Shown piece by piece: positions 57,432-64,000 of a DNA stretch of 64,000 nt; positions within the stretch are counted from its first letter, which is position 1, and each line of letters opens with the position of its first letter. The DNA is from Terfezia claveryi (Eukaryota; Ascomycota; Pezizomycetes; Pezizales; Pezizaceae). The notes under the pieces are model-generated. The model worked only from the letters and a program-made list of their open reading frames with translations. It was not told the DNA's origin and did no database searches. The stretch is from assembly GCA_015179025.1 (NCBI GenBank), contig WHUX01000148.1, forward strand, positions 1-64,000, given 5' to 3'. The position numbers and the translations under genes were made by a program.

Positions 57432-59365
57432 TTATATTGAATTCGTACATGGGTGCAGCCCTAATCCAGTATGACAATGGGCAGTACATGAACGTCCTTC
57501 TTTTTTGCATTGGCAGCGATGGTCAGAACATAGGCCTTTGCATTTGCAGCGAACTATAGATCCAGCAGAGGCAAGACGTGTAACTTCATGCAGCCACTTT
57601 GGTTTTTGACTTTGCCATTCTAATGGAATAGACTCAAGGTAGGCTGGTCTAATACTGGAAGGAAGCCGCTCCAATTCGCTAGTGGGATAGTATCGATCTA
57701 ACAGGCCATATTCACTATATAGCTGATGTTGGTCAGGATGAGGCTTGTAGACAACTCTACAAAAAATTCGGCGATAGTCGGTAGAAGCTCGATCAATACC
57801 AGGAATTCGTAAGCTGACGAAATCACCTATTATGAAGGTATCTATTTTGTGCTGTTGAATATATCGATTTGCCATTTTCTTCCGAGCTGTTGCAGTACGT
57901 TTGCGGACTTTTGCTAGCATAATGTCGGTACTGCCAGTGGGAAGTTCAAGTTGAACAGAAGTAGATTGACTCGAAGGTTCAATCAAACTGTTTTCCTTGT
58001 CATCCTCCTCCTCCTCATTCTCTTCATTATCCTCCTCTTGCTCATCCTCTTCCTCATCATCTTCTTCCTCTTCCTCCTCCTCCTCCCCTCCTCCTCATCC
58101 TCCTCCTCCTCTTCATTATCCTCATCTTCTACTTCCTTATCATTATTCTCTACTTCCTCATCATTTGCATTTAGGATTGGAGATAAACGACCTGGAAGAT
58201 GATGTACTTTTTGTTTAAATACAACTTCATATGGACTATATCCAGTTGTCGAGTGAATCTAATATTATTAGTTTCATTATTATAAGACTAGCCTGAGTAT
58301 TAGAAATAATTACTTACTTGTTGATTCATTGCTAAAATTACAATAGGTAAAATCTGTACCCATCGATTGTCACCTGATTTAGCTTTGGCCATTCAAATCT
58401 TCTACTTTAGAACAGCATTTGCTTGTTCTATCAATCCTTGTGTTTGAGGATGGCGTGGACGTCCTCGTATTAAAGAAATTCCATGATATTCTATAATAAC
58501 AAGTACTTCACCTTTAAACTCATTACCATTGTTGCATTAAAGAATTTTTGGTGGACCAAATTGTCCAATCCACATGAGGAAGATATTAGCAACTTCAGTA
58601 CTTTCCTTAGACTTTAAAGGATAAGCACTAGAAAATTTACTAAAATGATCCCGAATATGTAAAATCCATTGGTATTCCCTATCTGGATCAGCTCGCATAT
58701 CGATTAGATCAATTTGTACTCGTTCCTAAAGATTATTAACAATGAATGGTTGTAGTGGACCATAACTTTGACTTGGTTTATTACGTGCACATAGTTGACA
58801 ATGCTGTAACAGTTCCATAACCTATACCAAAAATTAATATTAATATATACTAAGTAGATTCAGACTTAACTATACCTCCTTACGATTAATTCTATGGTAC
58901 TTCTCACTAATAGTTGCATAGGTTTTGTTCTTGCCTGCATGCATTAATGCATCATGAGTATGTGCAATAACGTCAAATACGTCATGCTCTAAGACTACTC
59001 GTTGATTATTTTTCCCAGCAATAAAATATAAAGCATTATTTCATAGCTCATATTCCTTGAGTGCCTTTGATCGTAGCTTAATTTCTGTTGTATTGCCTTT
59101 AGCAGCCTTTAGATTTGGATCTCGAAGGTATGCCTTAATTTTGCGATACCTAGATAGCATTTATTAGTCACTATTATACTAGATAATTTCAGGGTTATTA
59201 CTTCTCAAAAGTCAAGCGAGATTTGTTACTTGTTGTATACAAATACTCTTCAAAGTTGGTGCAGGCAGTACCAGAAAATGCTTCAATAGTACTTGGAGAT
59301 GGAGCGGACCCTAGAGGATGAAACTGGTTGAGATCAGTCTCAGTATGATCTTGAGCGATAGACAT
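57432..59365 (-). pseudogene. Gypsy-type DDE integrase with Cys-rich tail, multiply broken
   Basis: From MSIAQDHTETDL (ATG 59365) through three plausible introns (59150-59201; about 58817-58876; about 58262-58320) the gene encodes an H2C2 zinc-binding module (H-x-x-x-H ... HCQLCARN), an integrase core with first Asp in VQIDLIDMRADPD, the second site now CNNGNEF (58531-58533 is AAC, Asn for Asp), and the Glu in HPQTQGLIEQAN, then GYSPYEVVF. An acidic (TCC)n-encoded stretch at 57990-58145 shifts frame, and the gene ends with IVRCKCKGLCSDHRCQCKKE and HCHTG, a CXC-like Cys-rich tail. Five stops (EYEL*, VNNL*, PKIL*, VLK*, KI*) lie in the core. The plan matches KRBA2-like integrase proteins. It would have been the transposase; it is dead here. 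Confidence 0.8.
57990..58145. repeat. (TCC)n-rich microsatellite inside the integrase gene
   Basis: CTCCTCCTC / TCATCC runs; on the minus strand this codes an acidic EEEDEEE stretch and its length changes shift the frame. Confidence 0.85.
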
Positions 59366-59877
59366 TGGTAGAGATTGGTAAGAGTGTGATATTGTAGAGA
59401 CCGGTAAGAGTGTGATATTGTAGAGACCGGTAAGAGTGTGATCAAGCAAAGCAATAGTTAAAACTCTGTGGCATCGTGATCTTTAAAGGCTACTATTGTG
59501 AGGGCTACATCCTCTTGTTCTTTGACCTAATGTTTCTCTACATAATAACCTTCATTTCGGGTATACCTCTACTGAGTATTTTCTACGATAGGTCATTTTA
59601 TGTTATCTCCGATGTTCTTTGACCAAATGTTGCTACAAAATTACCTTCATATCGGATATGTCCCTATTTAGTAATTTTAATGTCGCTGTGGCCGCTGTGG
59701 CCGCAATGCTTGTTGCTATCCGTGACATTGAACAATTTAATCCTGTAATGGCCTGGTCCGTTGCGATATCCAGCCATACCGTAACGGCCTGGTCCGTTGC
59801 GATATCCAGTCCATACCGGTATGGACCGGGCCATACCGGTATGGACCGGATCCCGGAACGGACCAGAACATATATAT

Positions 59878-60045
59878 ATGTGCCCGCGGATGCCTGGATT
59901 TCTCGCATATATATATATATGTCTCCAAAAGCACGAGTTTCTCGCACATATATATATAAGTCTATACAACGACTACGATTTCCCAATATGACTATTTCCA
60001 GGCCAGGCATTGAATAGTACGGCACCCGCGGGCGAAAGGGGGCTG
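59878..60045 (-). repeat. Right terminal inverted repeat
   Basis: Inverted match to 49229-49400: three TATATATATAT subrepeats, GACTACGATTTCCCAATATG, GGCACCCGCGGGCGAAAGGG and terminal GGGGGCTG. Confidence 0.85.
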
Positions 60046-61194
60046 AGCGCCTTTATTTCTTATGTGAGCATATGATCAAATTGTCTAATTAAAGATTATA
60101 AGCCTGGTTCTAGACAAAACTAATCAAATATTATTACAATCAGTACCTAGTCCATATCAATCAAGATTTATATGTAATACTTCATCCTTCATATTGTCAT
60201 CTCTTGCACTATTCCCCCAGCAGGTCATCATACGACCCATGTGCAGTTTATCCTCCGTATTCTCTGTGCAATTTATAGCCGGTTCTCCCCCCTGCCAACC
60301 TGGGACTTCCGACGGCCGACATGATAATTCACTCAACAAGTCATCTCTCAGATCATGGCTATATAGCTCACAGCCTTAGGTCTTGTCAAGCAAGTGCTCT
60401 TCGGATCGTTATGTAGGTTTAGGCTAGATTTCCTTGTCTTTTTTTTTTTTTCAGAAAAAAAACTCATCGCAAGCCTCAGGTCTTGTGGTTTCAAGGGTTT
60501 TGTGGTTCAGAGGCCTTGTGGTTTAGAGGGCTTGTGGTTTCGGAAGATTTATCGTTTCCAAGGTCTCGCGTTTGGATCGTCACCAGCACAGTTCTTTGTA
60601 GCGGTACTTCTTCAAACCCCATATCCCGCATGCAGGCACGCAAAGCAGATCTAGACCTCATAGGATTACAGTTTGCAATCTGAACTGGCGGCGAGAAGGT
60701 CCACTGTACAAGAGTCCCGGCCCAGCGCTCGCAGTAAGTTTGGAGTATAGGCACTTATGTATGTAGTATGTATCTACAAGCGACTCTCAGTAATACTACT
60801 GAAATATATTATTTGCTCAATTGTCAGGTTGACGGTTAGCTTCATGAAGAATTTTATTCTGATAGAATGCGCGCGAATCTGGAGTACGGATACTTTGGGG
60901 CCTTTTTTTTTTCTTTTTTTTTTCTTTCTTATACCCACGATCGACCTAACGTCATGACGGGGCGGAATACTTTGGGTACGAGACTAGTGTACTGGTACTT
61001 TAGTATGGTTGGCAACACCCAACCAGACTGCCACACAGGTTGTCTTTGTATTAAGGTGTTAGTTAGAGATTAAATAATTACTTAGATATTTGACGCTGCA
61101 TACGTCGTACCTACATACTTATTCACGGCTGGTACAAACTTCGATCCTTTGTAGAAATTATATAAAACAAGTCACATACACGTATCCGTTCCAG
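60046..61194. other. Intergenic
   Basis: No gene supported. A short tandem repeat of CTTGTGGTTT-type units lies at 60482-60545. Near 61000 AGTATGGTTGGC and CCAACCAGACT face each other, another minimal pair of the AGTCTGGTTGGC family. Confidence 0.5.
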
Positions 61195-61279
61195 GGTTGT
61201 GTGGTGTAATGGTAGCACGTATCGTTGTGGATTGGCATAACGGCCCGATACAATCGCGGTTCGATTCCGTGCACAGCCA
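61195..61279 (+). tRNA. tRNA-His (GTG) with a 14-nt intron
   Basis: The cloverleaf closes fully: acceptor GGTTGTG/CACAGCC (one G-T pair), D stem GTG/CAC, anticodon stem TATCG/CGATA, anticodon loop TTGTGG-C with anticodon GTG, T arm CGCGG-TTCGATT-CCGTG, discriminator A (61279). The intron ATTGGCATAACGGC (61231-61244) sits after position 37, the normal place for nuclear tRNA introns. Internal A box TGGTGTAATGG and B box GGTTCGATTCC are good. The base before position 1 is G, but in eukaryotes the extra 5-prime G of tRNA-His is added after transcription. Confidence 0.95.
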
Positions 61280-61285
61280 AGTGAT

Positions 61286-61295
61286 TTTTTTTTCT
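61286..61295 (+). terminator. RNA polymerase III terminator
   Basis: A run of about nine T directly after the tRNA-His gene. Confidence 0.85.
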
Positions 61296-61299
61296 GCCC

Positions 61300-63160
61300 A
61301 CCTCATTTTGATGTAACATACCTAAGTTGCTTGATATGTACTGTACCTAAGTCGAAGCCTGGTGTAACCAACGGAGGGGCTAGTGCAAGCCAGACTAGTT
61401 GTAACCGGACCACGAAGCCTGTCGTCTCGGTAATGCTAGAGCAGGTGTTGTGCCACGTTTATACGTTAAGCCTTTGTAGGTATTCGCAATCAGCAAGTCT
61501 CGATCAGACCCCAACTAGCTTGAACTCTTTTCAGCCCCACAATGACAAAAGCCGCACGTTGTCTGAGGAATCAATTCCCATAAATTTGAGCGTTTGAGGG
61601 TAGCTTATGACTAGAGAGGCTGCACTCAAGTCCCGTGGTCGATTTGAAAATCTTCAGTGTTGAGGAGCGGTGCTCACGTAGACTATGATTCCCGATTATT
61701 ATTATTATGCAAGAGAAGTGTCTAGGCTGGGGAGCTGAACAGGCCAGCCAGCCCTGTTGTGCACAAAGACGTGCAGGTGGGCTGAAAACGGTCTGTCTCA
61801 GGGTAGTAGATATTACGAAAGAGACTTGGAGGGTTAAGATTATACAAAATACTATTTTTAATTAAGCATTGGCTGTTCATGTGATGCACGCGGTATGCCA
61901 TATTTATTGGTACGTTACACAAGCATCCCTGATTACACATGTATTACCGCGCATCCTCCAATATCGTGACTACAAAGTAACAAGACTGACTGGTGTAGAA
62001 ATATATAAGGCTGACAGGGCTTTTGGAACTAGCTGCTAAGTACCTCTAAATATAGCTTTTGCTTTTTGTTAGAGGTAGCATTTGAGCTGCTACCGTACCT
62101 CCATCAACGTATCAAAACGGATTAGAAAGTGCGGGGAATCCTAGTTAGTACCGTAGACTGGAATCAAAGACCCCGGCCAAACTAAGAGTGCCACTGCCGA
62201 GACAGTCGCGCACTCAACCTGTATAGCTGACCTTGCCCTTCCCTTTCTGAGATTCCTGTGATCGGGCTTTGACTTGGATTTTGTCAGAAAGTTAGATAAT
62301 GCAGTCAATTTTTCTTCCGAAGATTTCATTTGGCTGGAGCTTTGATCGCTAGTATATGCGGCAGTGCTTTAAATATCTATAACTAGAAGTTACCGGTAGC
62401 GGGCGTTCTTGCGCCGTATGCAGACTGATCGGCGTTTCCGGAAAATATTACCGACGCTGGTCAAGCTTTGGTAAAATTTCAAGACTGAAAATTATTAGCT
62501 AATAGAATTGTAACCTTTTCTTGTGGGATCTCTAGATACTTCCACCGGCGGGCATACAGCATGTTGTGGGATACAATATACAATTCGGGAAATCTATCCC
62601 CAGATTGTAAAAAGAAATTCTTAGAGTCAGAAAAGGCGCATGGAATTATCTTCTAGACTCAGTGACATAAACAAGCTTGTCATGTCTTGAATACTGGTTA
62701 ATATCGGTATAATACTGAGTATTTTGTCATTAGGTATGTTCAAGCTGCTCTCAATGTTCATCAATCATCCTAGGTGCAGAACTTATCATAGAATGTTAAG
62801 CTTAAATCCTCAGCCTATCGGTAAACTTGGGAGATCAGCTATAGAATCACGATGTGAATGACATACATACTACGAGATCTCTTGACATAATTACCCTACC
62901 CTCCCAACCCTGTCAGCTTAATGCTTAAACGCACCTGACTATTAAACTTATCAAGACAAGCCTTGACTCATCATGATATGAACCTAATTGCAAAACACAT
63001 TCTGGTTGCAGGTAGATACAGGCTACGGAGAGTGCCCAAAAATAGCTGTCAGTGCGGTGGGCCTAGATCTCAGCCCTCAGGCTCGGCCCACTAGCTCAGA
63101 ATAGTGGTCGGTGACGACTTGTTCGAGCTCTTTGTTGCTACCATAGGTGCTGCTTGTAGG
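61300..63160. other. Intergenic
   Basis: No gene supported. GCAAGCCAGACTAGT near 61388 is another copy of the TAGTCTGGCTTGCAC-type word. Confidence 0.5.
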
Positions 63161-63170
63161 AGCTCGACAT

Positions 63171-63178
63171 CTATAAAA
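63171..63178 (+). promoter_or_regulatory. TATA box of the secreted protein gene
   Basis: CTATAAAA about 150 bp upstream of the start codon, followed by a C/T- and CA-rich leader typical of well-expressed fungal genes. Confidence 0.6.
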
Positions 63179-63323
63179 TCCTCCATTTCTCACGTAGTAG
63201 GTCCTTCTCATCCTCACCCACGTCAACAAGCTTCAGCCCAATCCTCGATCTCTCAGGCTTCCAGCAACCAGCTCTGCACTCGTTCAACCTTTCAGTTTAT
63301 AGCTAAAGAACCTGAGATTCGAA

Positions 63324-63788
63324 ATGGCCCGCTTCACTTCCTTCGTTGTTGCCCTCCTCGTTGCCTCTATTACCTCCACCTCTGCACGCCCACCAAATCC
63401 ACCTTGTACCAACTGTATCTCAAGCCCCAACAACTGTGATATCACCGCGCCATGCTCCTCTTTTGGAGGCTCTCTCTTTTGCGGTTGGTAAGTTGCATTG
63501 ATTCTGACTTGTTCTCCACTTCCCTAAATAATACCGTATTGTACCTCTTGCTGTCCTAATACTGATGTGTCGATATGCAGCCGTCCCGGCTACAAGGCGA
63601 CGACCTACGCAATCTCGGACACTGACATTACCAAGCAATGGAGGATCACCACACTCCCTGGCCATGAACACAGGGTTTGGACTGCTCCTGGGGTGGTTTG
63701 CAACACCTTGTGCCAGTTCCCCTTCGGGTCTGACCCTTGTGGAGAGGTCGCCGTTGCGAACCAGTGTTTTGTGCCCCCGCCATACTAA
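63324..63788 (+). CDS. Small secreted cysteine-rich protein
   Basis: Two exons, 63324-63487 and 63581-63788, with a 93-nt intron (donor GTAAGT, acceptor ATGCAG, CTAAT branch-like site) give 123 aa. Residues 1-21 are a clear signal peptide (MARFTSFVVALLVASITSTS, cleavage after the following Ala). The mature chain has ten cysteines, an even number suited to five disulfides: PPCTNC, NNC, APC, FC-GC across the junction, VVC, TLC, DPC, QC. The second exon has beta-rich sequence (YKATTYAISDTD; QWRITTLPGHEHRVW). No known enzyme motif. Size and cysteine content match fungal secreted effector-like or surface proteins; the role is unknown. A TATA box and leader upstream support expression. Confidence 0.8.
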
Positions 63789-64000
63789 TTCAGTCTACTA
63801 CGAAGCACCCGAAGGCAAGTACCCCCTCTATTCCTCCCTGAGACGTCGGTAGTCATATGAAACCATATTAACGAGACTTGGTATATAGCTGCATCGACGG
63901 CCAAAGTTCAGATACACAATGGAAATGGAAGCAATGATGAGACGTTAGTAGGTTGCCATCGGAAATAGAAGGGGGAAGGAAGCAGGTTATGGCTTGGATC
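63789..64000. other. 3-prime flank of the secreted protein gene
   Basis: No further gene seen before the window edge. Confidence 0.5.

Larger units (their letters stand above)
50505..57921. repeat. Copy 2 of the duplicated segment, inside the TIR element
   Basis: Same order as copy 1 (40088-47127). The offset between matching points grows from about 10418 to about 10956 across the 29-bp array and drops to about 10794 after the G-rich satellite, so the 29-bp array is about 540 bp longer here and the G-rich one about 160 bp shorter. Confidence 0.95.
49229..60045. mobile_element. 10.8-kb TIR transposon with integrase gene (Ginger/KRBA2-like)
   Basis: The left end starts CAGCCCCCTTTCGCCCGCGG at 49229; the right end is its complement, finishing at 60045. 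The inverted repeats extend at least 160 bp (through GCCTGGCCTGGAAATAGTCA and ATTGGGAAATCGTAGTCGTT) and include TATATATATGCGAGAAATCC subrepeats; the left side has more of these. No clear target-site duplication was found. Inside: a gypsy pol fragment, copy 2 of the duplicated segment, and a broken integrase gene (57432-59365) next to the right end. Cut-and-paste elements with gypsy-type integrases are known (Ginger), and the protein also resembles animal KRBA2-like integrases. Autonomy is lost in this copy. Confidence 0.75.

Noticed and set aside
57951..58218. Poly-Leu/poly-Ser plus-strand frames
   Set aside because: Produced by the (TCC)n microsatellite that encodes the acidic part of the integrase on the other strand.

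Overview
The window reads as nuclear DNA of a filamentous ascomycete (Pezizomycotina). Evidence: protein genes with short GT-AG introns (52-81 nt where both ends can be placed), fungal protein families (a fungal 7-TM rhodopsin-domain protein, an SMP-domain stress protein, a GH31 alpha-glucosidase, a small secreted cysteine-rich protein), a nuclear tRNA-His with a 14-nt intron, and fungal-style transposons carrying C-to-T type damage. A Pezizales-like, repeat-rich genome would fit, but the sequence does not prove the order.

Layout. 1-7 kb: a 17-bp minisatellite, a copia retrotransposon fragment (LTR-like region, half-tRNA primer site, gag), a homeobox gene that stops before helix 3, and two lineage-specific ORFs (one broken). 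8.3-11.7 kb: three TA-flanked inverted-repeat DNA elements, one a 1.8-kb foldback. 12.7-24.2 kb is the gene-rich core: a single-exon fusion of an SbcD/Mre11-type nuclease and an SbcC/Rad50-type ATPase with a mitochondrial-looking N-terminus (12665-16402), a dead Tc1/mariner copy, an SMP-domain gene, a lysine-rich nuclear-looking protein and a rhodopsin-domain membrane protein. 24.2-32.4 kb is mostly empty apart from a small doubtful ORF and a pogo-like remnant. 32.5-35.4 kb: a three-exon secreted alpha-glucosidase. 36-40 kb: transposon remnants. 40.1-60.0 kb is one repeat-built domain: a partial copy (about 7 kb) and a second copy embedded in a 10.8-kb element with terminal inverted repeats. 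That element carries a broken gypsy-like integrase gene ending in a Cys-rich (CXC-like) tail, plus minisatellites, a tRNA-like SINE, a foldback hairpin, a pogo-like insertion and a G-rich satellite. 60-64 kb: tRNA-His(GTG) and a small secreted protein gene.

The host genes do not form an operon or obvious cluster. The best candidate for something undescribed is the one-polypeptide Mre11-Rad50-like protein: all nuclease motifs and all ABC-ATPase motifs are intact in one 1245-aa reading frame, its coiled coil is short like phage gp46 rather than eukaryotic Rad50, and its ends look like a mitochondrial presequence and a basic nuclear signal. The second story is the large integrase transposon and its duplication, where every internal stop and the lost catalytic Asp can be explained by C:G-to-T:A changes, the signature of repeat-induced point mutation.
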